Shown: piece by piece, positions 33,324 to 42,152 of the stretch
Layout of the letters: each line of letters opens with the position of its first letter
How positions within the stretch are numbered: position 1 is the first letter of the stretch
NCBI RefSeq assembly: GCF_016765655.2
Contig: NZ_CP086106.1
Location: 855,501 to 919,500 of the forward strand
Reading direction: 5' to 3'
Origin: Skermanella mucosa
Lineage (GTDB): Bacteria; Pseudomonadota; Alphaproteobacteria; Azospirillales; Azospirillaceae
Length of the DNA: 64,000 nucleotides
Translations under genes and position numbers: made by a program
Notes under the pieces: model-generated
Databases searched by the model: none
Told to the model about the DNA's origin: nothing
Seen by the model: the letters and a program-made list of their open reading frames with translations, nothing else

Positions 33324-33421
33324 CGTAGGTCGGCCTTCGCCCGCAAGGGCGAACGCCGACACCCTGCCTCAACGCTCCGGCCACGCTGTCGGCGTCGGCC
33401 TCCGGCCGAGGCCGACCTACG
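33324..33421. repeat. GTAGGTCGG-type inverted repeat element
   Basis: CGTAGGTCGGCCT (33324-33336) is exactly inverted at 33409-33421, with two smaller hairpins between (CGCCCGCAAGGGCG; GGCCTCCGGCCGAGGCC). Related to the elements at 24255 and 24631. It lies between the convergent mch gene and M28 peptidase gene and could end both transcripts. Confidence 0.75.
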
Positions 33422-33448
33422 ATGAACCGATCAAGAAAACTGTGCCGC

Positions 33449-34846
33449 TCAGGAGGGCTCGCGCTCCTTCCCGGCTTCGGGATCGCGGGCCAGCGTGAGC
33501 ACGGCATGGGCCGCGGCGTCGGCCATCTGGTGGAGCACGGCGGCGTCTATGTTGGTCAGGTCGTCGCAGGCCTGGTGGTAGCAGGGGTCGAACGGCTGTC
33601 CGGCGGTGCCGCCGAACCGGGCGGCCGACTCCTCCGACTTGATCTCTCCGGCGCCGGTATAGAGCCCGCCGGTCGGGATGCCCGCCCGGGCGAAGGGCGC
33701 GTGGTCCGATCCTCCGCGCATCGGGGTGGATCCTGCCTCCAGCCCGATCGCGGCGAAATAGTCCCTGAACACCCGCTCGATCACGGCCGGGCCGTCATAG
33801 ATCAGCCGGCCGGGATTGGGCGAACCCAGCATGTCGAAGTTGAGCACGGCGGCCAGCCTGCCGCGCTCCTCCTCCGGCAGGGATTGCAGATGGTGGCGGG
33901 AGCCGACCAGCCCGACCTCCTCGGCGCCCCAGAAGGCGAACCTGACCCGGTTGGCCGGCCGCTCGCCGCCGCCCAGTTCGGCCATGCGCAACGCGGTCTC
34001 CAGCACGACCGCGGCGCCGCTGCCGTTGTCGTTGATGCCCGGTCCCTCCGGCACGCCGTCCAGGTGGGCGCCGACCAGGACGGTGTTGCCGGTGGTCCCC
34101 TCCGGCCCGTCCGCCACGACGTTGCGGCTCGACCGCATGCCGGTGCGGGCATCGACCGCCAGCCGGATCTCCGGCCGGGCCTCGCGCAGCCGCGCCCCGA
34201 TCTCCGCCGGGACGCCGACCACTGGGACCGGCGCCGGATCGCCCAGCTGGCCGCGGAAGGGGCCCGTGCGCCCCTCCGTGCCCTCGTTGTAGATCACGAC
34301 GCCCTTGGCCCCGGCCGCCGCGGCATGGCCGACTTTGGTCTGGAAGGTGCAGTTTCCGCGCCGCACCAGGGCGATCGCGCCGCGGGTGAAGCCCTGGAAG
34401 TCGGACGCCTCGCAGGCGAGCGACGAGCCCGACGGCGGGACCACGCGGGCGGTCACGTCGCCGCTGCCGGAATTGGCGAGGGTCCGGATCTGGTCCCGCT
34501 CCAGCGCGACGCCCGGCGCGGCCAGCACGGGCGGCGCGGTTTCCTCGAAGAAGGGGAATTCGAACCGCTCGAAGCGTACCGTGTATCCCGCCTGCTCCAG
34601 CAGGGCGGCGACATGGTCGGCGGAGCGCTCGTGGCCCGGTCGCCCGGCGGCCCGGTTGCCGCCGTTCTCCTCGGCGATCCGCTGGAACGAGCGGAGATGG
34701 CCCAGCAAGCCGTCCTCCGTCACCGCGTTCCGGAGCGCCTCTGTGGCCCCCACGTCCGCAACGGCCGGGACTGCGGCCAGGCACAGGGCGCCGGCCAGGA
34801 CGGCATGGCGCGCGGCGGACATCCACGGCGACGCTCCATCACGCAT
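33449..34846 (-). CDS. Exported M28-family zinc aminopeptidase with PA domain
   Basis: A 465-residue secreted peptidase. A Sec signal spans about residues 10-30 (HAVLAGALCLAAVPAVADV). A PA-domain insertion (about 130-230; NCTFQTKVGHAAAAGAKGVV) interrupts the M28 fold. Zinc-ligand positions are visible: GAHLDGVPEGPG (His), GINDNGSGAA (Asp), WGAEEVGLVG (catalytic Glu and ligand Glu), NFDMLGS (Asp) and the final His in CYHQACDD. The ligands are complete, so it should be active in the periplasm or outside. Similar enzymes are aminopeptidase Y/S. Confidence 0.93.
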   Translation of the reverse strand: MRDGASPWMSAARHAVLAGALCLAAVPAVADVGATEALRNAVTEDGLLGHLRSFQRIAEENGGNRAAGRPGHERSADHVAALLEQAGYTVRFERFEFPFFEETAPPVLAAPGVALERDQIRTLANSGSGDVTARVVPPSGSSLACEASDFQGFTRGAIALVRRGNCTFQTKVGHAAAAGAKGVVIYNEGTEGRTGPFRGQLGDPAPVPVVGVPAEIGARLREARPEIRLAVDARTGMRSSRNVVADGPEGTTGNTVLVGAHLDGVPEGPGINDNGSGAAVVLETALRMAELGGGERPANRVRFAFWGAEEVGLVGSRHHLQSLPEEERGRLAAVLNFDMLGSPNPGRLIYDGPAVIERVFRDYFAAIGLEAGSTPMRGGSDHAPFARAGIPTGGLYTGAGEIKSEESAARFGGTAGQPFDPCYHQACDDLTNIDAAVLHQMADAAAHAVLTLARDPEAGKEREPS

Positions 34847-34959
34847 CGGATCTGCTCCAGGTTCGGGAAGGCACGATCCGATACATAGGGCCGTCCCGCG
34901 GATTATCCGCCGGGCGCGTCAAATACCTTGGTTTCGCCCCAATCCCGGGCCGGACCGGG

Positions 34960-35850
34960 TCAGTCCAGCTCGGCCACCTCGGACGAGGCGAAGACGCCGG
35001 ACGCCTTGGCGATGCTGGGTTCGTAGGGATGGCGCTTGCGGGGGTAGACGCCGCTCAGGCGCTTCACATAGGCCTCGGTCTCGCGGTAGGGGGGAATGCC
35101 GCGGTGGCGCTCCACCGCGCCCTCGCCGGCATTGTAGGCGGCGGCGACCAGCGCCACGTCGCCCCGGAAATAGGCCATCAGCCAGCGCAGGTAACGCATG
35201 CCGCCCTGGATGTTCTCCTTCGGGTCGAACGGGTCCTTGACGCCGAAGCGCTCCGCCGTGTCCGGGATCAGCTGCATCAGCCCCTGGGCGTTGCGCGGCG
35301 ACACCGCGTCGGCCCGGTAGCCGGATTCGATCTGCATGATCGCCAGCACGAAATCGGGGTCGAGGCCGTAGCCCGGCGCCATCGACCGGACCATCTTCTC
35401 GATCTTCGCCGGGGCGGGCAGGTGGCCGGCGCCGCGGACGCCGGGGACATAGCAGCCCGGTGCCTGGACCTGCTTGACGCCCGCGACCTGGGGCGTCAAC
35501 TCGCGGGCATCGATGTGGCCCAACTCGATCGCGCGGCGGATCCAGGCGGCCGCCATGGCCTGGTCGCGCGGCGCGCCCTTGCCGGCGAGATAGAGCCGGG
35601 CGAGCCGGTACGCCGCGATCGGATGCCCCTTCGCCGCCGCCTGGCAGTACAGGCTGAACGCCCGGCCGAAATCGAGGGCGACCCCGACGCCGTTCTCGAA
35701 CCGCCGGCCCAGTTCGAACTGGGCCCGCGTGCTTCCGGAATGGGCCAAAGTTTCAAGGGCAAGTACAGCGCGATCCGGCGTTGCGGCATATGCAGGAATA
35801 GAACTGAAGCAAAGGCCGAAAATAATCAACGTTCGTCGGATTGCCTTCAT
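34960..35850 (-). CDS. Lytic transglycosylase with Sel1-type repeats
   Basis: A 296-residue exported wall enzyme. An N-terminal signal (MKAIRRTLIIFGLCFSSIPA) leads to two Sel1 helical repeats (about 30-110; RAQFELGRRFENGVGVALDF, AAYRLARLYLAGKGAPRDQ). The SLT catalytic domain follows at about 145-260, with the Glu in MQIESGYRADAVSPRNAQG, then GLMQLIPDTAERFGV and AAYNAGEGAVERHRGIPPY. The motif order is that of SLT family 1. It cleaves peptidoglycan between MurNAc and GlcNAc; Sel1 repeats suggest protein contacts. Confidence 0.93.
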   Translation of the reverse strand: MKAIRRTLIIFGLCFSSIPAYAATPDRAVLALETLAHSGSTRAQFELGRRFENGVGVALDFGRAFSLYCQAAAKGHPIAAYRLARLYLAGKGAPRDQAMAAAWIRRAIELGHIDARELTPQVAGVKQVQAPGCYVPGVRGAGHLPAPAKIEKMVRSMAPGYGLDPDFVLAIMQIESGYRADAVSPRNAQGLMQLIPDTAERFGVKDPFDPKENIQGGMRYLRWLMAYFRGDVALVAAAYNAGEGAVERHRGIPPYRETEAYVKRLSGVYPRKRHPYEPSIAKASGVFASSEVAELD

Positions 35851-36037
35851 TGCCGAGCGACTTTCTTTTGATCAAGACTGACCTGTTCGAAGTAACACAG
35901 GGCGTCTCGTTGCCCAAGAGCAACTTTCGGCTATCGGGAAGCCCATCCGGTTCACCCCGATGCTCGCCGCCGGCCGCCCCGCTTCTCCGGTCGATACCCG
36001 GCGAAGCGGGGAGGCCCCGCCGGCGTGAGGGACCGGT

Positions 36038-37213
36038 TCAGGCCTGGAGGGGTGCCGTCTCGCGCTCCAGCAGGACCGCCTCCGCCTCCGCCGCGATGGC
36101 GAGCGAGGCGGTGATGCCGGGCGATTCGATGCCGTAGAGGTTGAGCAAGCCGGGCACGCCGTGCTGGCGCGGTCCCTGGATCATGAAGTCGGCGTCGGCC
36201 GCCCCGGCCGCGACCAGCTTCGGCCGGATGCCGGCGTAGCCGGGCTGGAGCGCGTCGTCGGGCAGGTCCGGCCAGTAGCGGCGGATCGCTCCGTAGAACT
36301 TGTCGGCGCGGCGGATGTCCACGTCGTAGTTGATCCGGTCGATCCATTCGACATCCGGTCCGAACCGCGCCTGCCCGGCCAGGTCGAGCGTCAGGTGGAC
36401 GCCCAGGCCGCCCGGTTCCGGCACCGGATAGATCAGCCGGCTGAACGGCGCCCGCCGGGCGAGCGAGAAGTAATTGCCCTTCGCCAGATGGATCGGCGGG
36501 ATCGAATCCGCCGGGATGCCCTGGATCGACCGGGCGATCTCCTGGGCGAACAGCCCGCCCGAATTGACCACCAGGTTGGCGATCAGGCGGAACGGCTCCG
36601 GGCCGCCCGTCTCGATGATGATGCCGTCGTCGGTGACCCGCCCGCCGGCGACCGGGCTGTTGAAGGCCACCATGCCGCCATGGTCCTCCAGCTCGCCCTG
36701 GTAGGCCAGCATCAGCCCGTGGGTGTCCACGATGCCGCTCGACGGGGAATGCAGGGCGCCGACGGTGTGCAGCGCCGGCTCCAGCGCCGCGACGTCGGCG
36801 GCGCCCAGCCATTCCAGATCGGTCACGCCGTTGGCCCGGGCCTTGGCGTCGATCTCGGAGAGCTTGCCGCGCTGGCTCTCGTCGGTCGCGACCAGCAGCT
36901 TGCCGCAGCGGCGATGGGGAACGCCCCGGTCGGCGCAATAGGCGTAAAGCGCGTCGCGGCCCCGGACGCACAGCCGCGCCTTCAGGCTGCCCTTGGGATA
37001 ATAGAGGCCGGCATGGATGACCTCGCTGTTGCGCGAGCTGGTGCCGCTGCCGATGCAGTCCGACCCTTCCAACAGGACGACGTCCCGGCCGGCCAGCGCC
37101 AGCTGGCGGGCCACCGCCAGCCCGATCACTCCCGCGCCGATCACCACGCAATCGACTCTTTCCGGGGCCACGCCGTCCAGGGCGCGGTTCGGCTGAATTT
37201 CGCTCATCATCAC
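36038..37213 (-). CDS. FAD-dependent oxidoreductase, L-2-hydroxyglutarate oxidase-like
   Basis: A 391-residue DAO-family flavoprotein. The FAD-binding fingerprint CVVIGAGVIGLAVARQLALAG is near residue 22, and GTSSRNSEVIHAGLYYPKGS is typical of LhgO/L2HGDH-like enzymes. The C-terminal part has a GIESPGITASLAIAAEAEAV FAD-contact segment. Oxidation of L-2-hydroxyglutarate to 2-oxoglutarate is the best guess; related proteins act on other 2-hydroxy acids. A short N-terminal extension makes the exact start (37213 or the next ATGs) uncertain. Confidence 0.88.
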   Translation of the reverse strand: MMMSEIQPNRALDGVAPERVDCVVIGAGVIGLAVARQLALAGRDVVLLEGSDCIGSGTSSRNSEVIHAGLYYPKGSLKARLCVRGRDALYAYCADRGVPHRRCGKLLVATDESQRGKLSEIDAKARANGVTDLEWLGAADVAALEPALHTVGALHSPSSGIVDTHGLMLAYQGELEDHGGMVAFNSPVAGGRVTDDGIIIETGGPEPFRLIANLVVNSGGLFAQEIARSIQGIPADSIPPIHLAKGNYFSLARRAPFSRLIYPVPEPGGLGVHLTLDLAGQARFGPDVEWIDRINYDVDIRRADKFYGAIRRYWPDLPDDALQPGYAGIRPKLVAAGAADADFMIQGPRQHGVPGLLNLYGIESPGITASLAIAAEAEAVLLERETAPLQA

Positions 37214-37653
37214 CTGACTGATCGCTGATCCTCGCGGATCGGCCCGCCTGCGCGCCGGCCCGGTCCGCCAACCTGTCCAGCGGCCACTATGCCGCGCGGC
37301 GGCGGGGTGCGTCCATGGCTCCGACGAACGCGCCCAAGAAAGAGGGCGGCGTCCCCTTCGGGGAACACCGCCCTTGCCAGTGCGAGGCTAAACATCGAGA
37401 GGCATTGGGATAGAGAAACGGCCCGAACCCCACTTCGTCCGGACCCGGCGCCGGGTACTGCAGAAACGACGGTCCGGCGGCGCCGATCCAGACCGTCATT
37501 CGCCGTACGACGGCAGTCGTTTCGATCGAGGCCCGGGGGTCCGCGGTCCGAGGACTTTTGGACATCCGGCACTGATCCAAGGATTGCCGAAGTTATGCAT
37601 CGATAACATTAAGCCGGCACGGCGCGTTCCCTTGGCGGTTCAAAATTTTCCTT
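37214..37653. other. Intergenic region with a minus-strand terminator
   Basis: About 440 bases without a convincing gene. A 97-codon minus-strand frame here (starting within 37500-37580) has weak codon use and no recognisable motif. A strong U-tailed hairpin reading on the minus strand is listed separately. It may end the transcript of the gene at 37654-38022 or an unseen small RNA. Confidence 0.5.
37337..37378 (-). terminator. Intrinsic terminator on the minus strand
   Basis: On the minus strand, GGGCGGTGTTCCCC-gaa-GGGGACGCCGCCC forms a long stem with two G-U/T-type mismatched positions and is followed by TCTTTCTT. It is about 280 bases past the nearest minus-strand gene stop, farther than usual. 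Confidence 0.7.
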
Positions 37654-38022
37654 TCAGCGCCTCGTGCCCGTCTTGCCGAGCGCGTTGGCCGGAGTCCATG
37701 TCGGCCGGCCCCGGCCGGTCCCGTTGGTGCCGGCCCGCTGCGGCTTGGCCGCGGCCTGGGGCTTCGGCGGAGCCGTCACCCGCGCCGGCGCCGGTCTGGG
37801 TGGAGCCGCCGTCCGCGCGGGCGCCGCCGGCTTGGCGGGGCCGGCGGTTCTCCGCGCCGGGACGGCGGCGTCCTGCGGCGGCTCCGTGCAGGAGAGCAAC
37901 CCATGGTAGGCGGTGCGGAAAAGCTGCGGGAAGGCGTCGAACGTCTCGTTGTGGGATCGGGCATACGACAAGGCGATCTTCGTGGCCATCCTGTGGATGT
38001 CTGCACGCTGGCTGATGCTCAT
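37654..38022 (-). CDS. Small protein with MucR-like N-terminus and Pro/Ala/Arg-rich tail
   Basis: A 122-residue protein from the ATG at 38022, with GAGGAG about ten bases before it. The first 45 residues (HRMATKIALSYARSHNETFD, QLFRTAYHGLL) are folded and helical and recall the N-terminal oligomerisation part of MucR/Ros regulators, but the zinc-finger half is absent. The rest is low-complexity, positively charged (PARVTAPPKPQAAAKPQR). It may bind nucleic acid; the function is unknown. Confidence 0.65.
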   Translation of the reverse strand: MSISQRADIHRMATKIALSYARSHNETFDAFPQLFRTAYHGLLSCTEPPQDAAVPARRTAGPAKPAAPARTAAPPRPAPARVTAPPKPQAAAKPQRAGTNGTGRGRPTWTPANALGKTGTRR

Positions 38023-38219
38023 CGGTGGGGGCTCCTCAGTGTCCGCCCGGACAGGGCAATCCTGCCCATTCGGCTGATTAACGCCGGCCATGCCCCTGTG
38101 TTCCCCCAAGGACTCGCCGAAATTGCGGAAACGGTCGGGGTGCTTCGGGGCGACTCGCAACCGCCTCCGCCTGTGATGGTTAACGTATTGGGATCAACTC
38201 AACCAGAGAAAGCCTGGCT

Positions 38220-39206
38220 ATGCGAAGTATTCGGTACGAGCGCTTCGGCGAGCCGTCCGACGTCCTGTTCCTGGAAGAGCGGGAAAAACCCCGGCCCGGT
38301 CCCGGCGAGGCGCTGGTGCGCCTCCGGCTGCGCTCGATCAACCCGGCGGACCTGCTCCAGGTCCGCGGCCTCTACGGGCAGTTGCCGCAGCTGCCGGCGA
38401 CCGCCGGGATGGAGGGCGTCGGGGTGATCGAGGAACTGGGCGAAGGCGTCGCGGAGCGGCCCGGCCTGACGGTCGGCAGCCGGGTCATGCCCCTGGGGAG
38501 CCCGGCCTGGCAGGAATATGCCTGCGTCAAGGCGGCGGCGCTGCTCCCGATCCCGGACGCCATGCCCGACCAAGTCGCGGCGCAGGCTTTCGTCAACCCG
38601 GTCACCGCCTGGCTGATGGCGGTGGAGGAGCTGAAGCTCAAGCCGGGCGACACGGTGCTGGTGACGGCGGCCGGCTCCGCCCTGGGGCGCATCGTCATCC
38701 AGCTCTCCCGGCGTCTCGGCTTCAAAGTGATCGGCACCGTCCGCCGGCCGGCCCAGGCCGACGAGCTGATGGCGCTCGGTGCCCACGCCGTCGTCTCGAC
38801 CGCTGACGAGGACCTGCGCGGGCGCGTGCTGGAACTGACCGGCGGCCGGGGCGCCGACGGCGCGATCGAGGCGGTCGGCGGCGCGGTCGGGGCTGCGGCG
38901 GCCGGCGCGCTGGCGCCGGGAGGCACGATGCTGGTCTATGGGCTGATGTCCGGCGAGCCGATCCCGGTCCCGGTGTCCGACATGATCTTCAAGACCCTGT
39001 CGATCAGGGGATTCTGGCTGGCCGACTGGGCCAGGCAGGCGCCGGACGACGTGCGAAGCGACGCCATCTCCCATGTATTCGGCCTTCTGGCCCAAGGGGA
39101 GGTCGATCTTCCGGTATCCGCCGTCTATGATCTGGCCGATATCCGCGATGCGGTCATGGCCGCGGAATCTTCCGGCCGTCCCGGCAAGGTCCTGCTCGGC
39201 GGGTAG
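38220..39206 (+). CDS. Zinc-independent MDR oxidoreductase (quinone reductase-like)
   Basis: A 328-residue medium-chain dehydrogenase/reductase. It begins MRSIRYERFGEPSDVLFLEE, with INPADLLQVRGLYG and GMEGVGVIEELGEGV of the catalytic domain. The NADPH-binding stretch is GDTVLVTAAGSALGRIVIQL (about 140-160). The structural and catalytic zinc cysteines of alcohol dehydrogenases are missing, which places it with quinone oxidoreductase/trans-2-enoyl-CoA reductase-type MDRs. The substrate cannot be told from context. Confidence 0.9.
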   Translation: MRSIRYERFGEPSDVLFLEEREKPRPGPGEALVRLRLRSINPADLLQVRGLYGQLPQLPATAGMEGVGVIEELGEGVAERPGLTVGSRVMPLGSPAWQEYACVKAAALLPIPDAMPDQVAAQAFVNPVTAWLMAVEELKLKPGDTVLVTAAGSALGRIVIQLSRRLGFKVIGTVRRPAQADELMALGAHAVVSTADEDLRGRVLELTGGRGADGAIEAVGGAVGAAAAGALAPGGTMLVYGLMSGEPIPVPVSDMIFKTLSIRGFWLADWARQAPDDVRSDAISHVFGLLAQGEVDLPVSAVYDLADIRDAVMAAESSGRPGKVLLGG

Positions 39207-39283
39207 GCTACCAGTATTTAGGATTTCCCCGGACCTTCGCCCTGGTGCATAGAACCTGCCGCAAAAAAGAGGAGGACTCCATC

Positions 39284-39727
39284 ATGAAGACGAACCGCGC
39301 TCCGGCCATGGCGATTCCCGTCATGCTCGGAGCCATCATCCTCGGCGCCGCCGGACCGCTGGCGGCCCAGCAGTCCGCGCCCGCCGTCACGGCGACCCCC
39401 AACCGCCAGATGCAGCCGTCCGCCACCGGCCGCACCCAGGCTTCGCCGGCGGTTCCGATGGCCCCGTCTTCCGGCGCCTCGACCGGGACCCAGCTCAGCC
39501 TGGAGCAGGGGCGCCCGTCCGTCACCGACCGCATGGGCGACGACCAGCGAGAGATGGAACTGGTGCAGACCAGCCTGCTGAACCGCTTCGGCGGCATGGG
39601 CTTCGCGGAGATGCGCAATTTCCGCAAGATCGGGGAGAACTACGCGGCCGAGGTGCGGACCGTGGAAGGGGTCTGGGTCAACGTCGTGATCGATCCGGCG
39701 ACCGGCGCGGTCACCGTCCAGCAATAG
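39284..39727 (+). CDS. Exported protein with PepSY-like C-terminus
   Basis: A 147-residue protein; the ATG at 39284 is chosen because GAGGAGGA stands before it. A signal peptide covers about residues 1-28 (PVMLGAIILGAAGPLAAQ). A Ser/Pro/Thr-rich linker runs to about 85. The last 60 residues (LLNRFGGMGFAEMRNFRKIG, then VVIDPATGAVTVQQ) have the alpha-beta pattern and final DPATG motif of PepSY domains. Such domains often inhibit peptidases or modulate envelope proteins. No partner gene is obvious. Confidence 0.75.
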   Translation: MKTNRAPAMAIPVMLGAIILGAAGPLAAQQSAPAVTATPNRQMQPSATGRTQASPAVPMAPSSGASTGTQLSLEQGRPSVTDRMGDDQREMELVQTSLLNRFGGMGFAEMRNFRKIGENYAAEVRTVEGVWVNVVIDPATGAVTVQQ

Positions 39728-39797
39728 AGCGGTGCCCGATCAGATGGATCCGCATCCGGCCTGCCTTGTTCGAAGCCGGCATGGGATGAAGAAAATC

Positions 39798-39873
39798 GGC
39801 CACAGATGACGGCGATATCCTCAGATTATCCAGCCCGTATCTTTGTCCATCGCCGTAATCTGTGGCAAGAACC
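39798..39873. repeat. Inverted repeat with CCACAGAT / ATCTGTGG ends
   Basis: GGCCACAGATGACGGCGATA (from 39798) is imperfectly inverted at about 39850-39870 (ATCGCCGTAATCTGTGGC). The right arm and following bases recur at 28791-28820. Confidence 0.75.
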
Positions 39874-39900
39874 TGAATTACGGCTGCGTCGCCCCCGCTG

Positions 39901-40004
39901 GAGCGGTGCCCGATCAGGTCGATCCGCCCCAGGGCAGCCGGACCGATGCGTTGGGCGGCAGGCCGCATGGACCGGAGCGGTTCGACCTGGTCGGAAACCG
40001 CTCT
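39901..40004. repeat. MITE-like element with about 25-bp terminal inverted repeats
   Basis: The left end GAGCGGTGCCCGATCAGGTC (39901 on) matches the reverse complement of the right end (GACCTGGTCGGAAACCGCTC, to about 40003) with a few mismatches. The element is about 104 bases with no ORF. A second, more diverged copy is at 55546-55637, and single ends occur at 7798-7830 and 39729-39745. No transposase is in the window, so mobility is inferred from structure. Confidence 0.65.
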
Positions 40005-40040
40005 GGCGATACCCTCCGGGTGCGGCACCGTCCGGCCGGC

Positions 40041-42053
40041 TCACTCCAGCAGGCGGTCCCAGGTCCCCATGATCCGGCCGACGCCGGAGCGCCCCGTCAG
40101 GTCGTACAGGCGCAGGGGCTGGTCGACCCGCTGGCCGGCATCCCGTCCCAGGGATCTGACGGCCGCTTCCGACGCCAGCCCGCGCCCGGAACCGGACAGC
40201 GGTCCCGGCAGCAGTCCGAGCGGTATGCGGATGCTGATCCCCTGGTCCATCGCCCCGGTTCCCGCGTCGGTGACCGTCGCATAGGCGCCGATGCGCACGC
40301 CGCCCTCGAAGCCCCGGCTCAGCTCCAAGGTCGCCCCGAGGTCGCCCGCCAGGTAGCGGCCGGCCCTGATCGTCCCATGCGTCAGGCCGTCGCGGCTCTC
40401 GTAATACAGGCTGGCATGGGCCGAGGCGTAGCCCTGCGCCTCGAAATAGAGCAGGTTGCCGGGAACCCGCTTCGCCACCAGGTCGGCATCGATTCCGACC
40501 GCCCAGCGGGCGCCGAACGGCCGGTACAGCACCTCGCCTTCCCAGCCGCCGAACATCTCGTCCAGATGTCCCGCGGACAGGCGGGCATGCCAGTCGGAGA
40601 CCGGGTTCCACAGCCACGCGGTGTACAGGTGGTCGGCCGTGACGGCGACGCCGTCGGCGTACCGGGCGATATCGCCGCGCACCGTGGGCAGGCCCGCGTC
40701 GGGCTCGTCGCGCTCACCGGCCCGCAGCCCGGCCAGGTCGCCGCCCAGGTTGAAGCGCAGCCCGGCGCCGGTGACGAAACCGCCCGCCAGCCCGCTGACC
40801 ACCGCGGCGTCGAGGGTCGCGCGGTAGGCCGGCGAGCCGGAGCGGAAGGCGGGCGCCAGTTCGAGCCGCGGGGTCAGCCTGAAGTCCCAGCGCTCGCCCG
40901 GCGGCCGCGGCGGGGCGTCGGTGCTCGCGGCGCGGTTCAGCTCCGCCGTCCGCCGGATCTCGGCGGGCGAACCGGCGTTGCGGCCGGCGCGCTCCAGGTC
41001 GGCGCGCAGGATGGACACCGCGGTCCCGTTGAGCTCCGCCGGGCCGAGCACCACGGTGAGCATCTCGACCTCTGCCGGTGCGCGCGCCGCCATGACCCGG
41101 GCTGCCCGGCCGGCCGTGCGGGCGGGCGGTCCGTCGGGAACCTCGTCCAGCCAGGCCGTGGCCTCCTGGTCGTCGACCCTGACCGCCCGGGCGGCCATCC
41201 CGGCGGAGCGGAGCGCCGCCAGGATGCGCCGCTCGGCGGTCCGCGGCGTCGTCCGGGCCGGGCGGGCTCCCAGCGGGGGGCGGGCGTCTTTTCCGGGCGG
41301 ATCGGCGGAGGCGCGACCGTCCAGCCCGGCGGCGTCGAGGACGAGCGCTGCCCGCAGCATGGCGAAATGCCCCTGCTCGAGCCCGGCGCCGACCTCGATC
41401 CAGGGCAGGGGGCGCCACGCCAGCCCGACATTCACCGGGAACGGGCGGGACAAGCCGGGATGGGCCGCCCGCTCGGCCCGCAGCAGGTCGCCGGTATAGT
41501 CGAGTTTCAGCGACAGTCCGTCGACCGGGGTCCGGATCTCGACCCCGCCGATCGGCGAGAGGCCGGAGCCGAACAGGTTTCCCTGCCCGAACCGGCCCCA
41601 GCCGAGCCCCAGGGTCCAGTCGGTGTCGAACCACCGCCGGCTCATCACGAGGTAGCGGGCGGCCTGCCCGCCGCCCTGGAACAGGCCGCGGGCACCGACC
41701 GCGACCTCGGGCCGGGTGGCGTTCTCGCGCAGCAGCCTGAGCTTCAGGTCCAGCCCGCCCCACTGTCCACCAGGACGCTCGAAAGTCGCGACACCGGTGG
41801 ACTGGCGGAGCGTCGCCTCCAGGTCCGGCAGGGCCTGGAGCGTGACGAAGCCGTGCCGGTACAGCGGCGTCCAGGCCGCGCCCATGGCCAGGGTGTCGGG
41901 CGGCAGCATGCGGGCGCCGGGGACCTGCAGCAGCCCGGCTCCGCCGGTGTCGGTCAGGGAGGGGCCGGCACCCGCGGGAGAAGCCAGGGTGGCAGCCAGG
42001 AGCGCCGCCATACCGACGAGGGCGTGCCTGCATGACCCGGTGGATGGAACCAT
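40041..42053 (-). CDS. YjbH-domain outer-membrane-type protein
   Basis: A 670-residue exported protein from the ATG at 42053 (MVPSTGSCRHALVGMAALLA), with a signal peptide ending near ASPAGAG. The body matches the YjbH pattern: LLQVPGARMLPPDTLAMGAA, FGQGNLFGSGLSPIGGVEIR, VNVGLAWRPLPWIEVGAGLE and late SRGFEGGVRIGAYATVTDAG. Alternating beta strands suggest a barrel-like outer membrane part. In enterobacteria yjbH belongs to an exopolysaccharide operon (yjbEFGH); the other three genes are not next to it here. Confidence 0.85.
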   Translation of the reverse strand: MVPSTGSCRHALVGMAALLAATLASPAGAGPSLTDTGGAGLLQVPGARMLPPDTLAMGAAWTPLYRHGFVTLQALPDLEATLRQSTGVATFERPGGQWGGLDLKLRLLRENATRPEVAVGARGLFQGGGQAARYLVMSRRWFDTDWTLGLGWGRFGQGNLFGSGLSPIGGVEIRTPVDGLSLKLDYTGDLLRAERAAHPGLSRPFPVNVGLAWRPLPWIEVGAGLEQGHFAMLRAALVLDAAGLDGRASADPPGKDARPPLGARPARTTPRTAERRILAALRSAGMAARAVRVDDQEATAWLDEVPDGPPARTAGRAARVMAARAPAEVEMLTVVLGPAELNGTAVSILRADLERAGRNAGSPAEIRRTAELNRAASTDAPPRPPGERWDFRLTPRLELAPAFRSGSPAYRATLDAAVVSGLAGGFVTGAGLRFNLGGDLAGLRAGERDEPDAGLPTVRGDIARYADGVAVTADHLYTAWLWNPVSDWHARLSAGHLDEMFGGWEGEVLYRPFGARWAVGIDADLVAKRVPGNLLYFEAQGYASAHASLYYESRDGLTHGTIRAGRYLAGDLGATLELSRGFEGGVRIGAYATVTDAGTGAMDQGISIRIPLGLLPGPLSGSGRGLASEAAVRSLGRDAGQRVDQPLRLYDLTGRSGVGRIMGTWDRLLE

Positions 42054-42152
42054 TGCCGACACGCGCACCGACCGTATAGGAACTTGGAGACGTCTCCTAT
42101 TTAGACGCGGCATGCATGCGTGTGCAACCACCGGAGCGTCGCACAGGCCCCG

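Larger units (their letters stand above)
39728..40040. other. Repeat-filled intergenic region
   Basis: About 310 bases made mostly of dispersed repeats: a hairpin repeat (39798-39873), a MITE-like element with inverted ends (39901-40004), and a lone copy of that element's end at 39729-39745. No protein gene is visible. Confidence 0.75.

Noticed and set aside
37287-37580. 97-codon minus-strand ORF before the terminator
   Set aside because: Codon use is unlike the neighbours and no motif or ribosome site is seen; left as intergenic.
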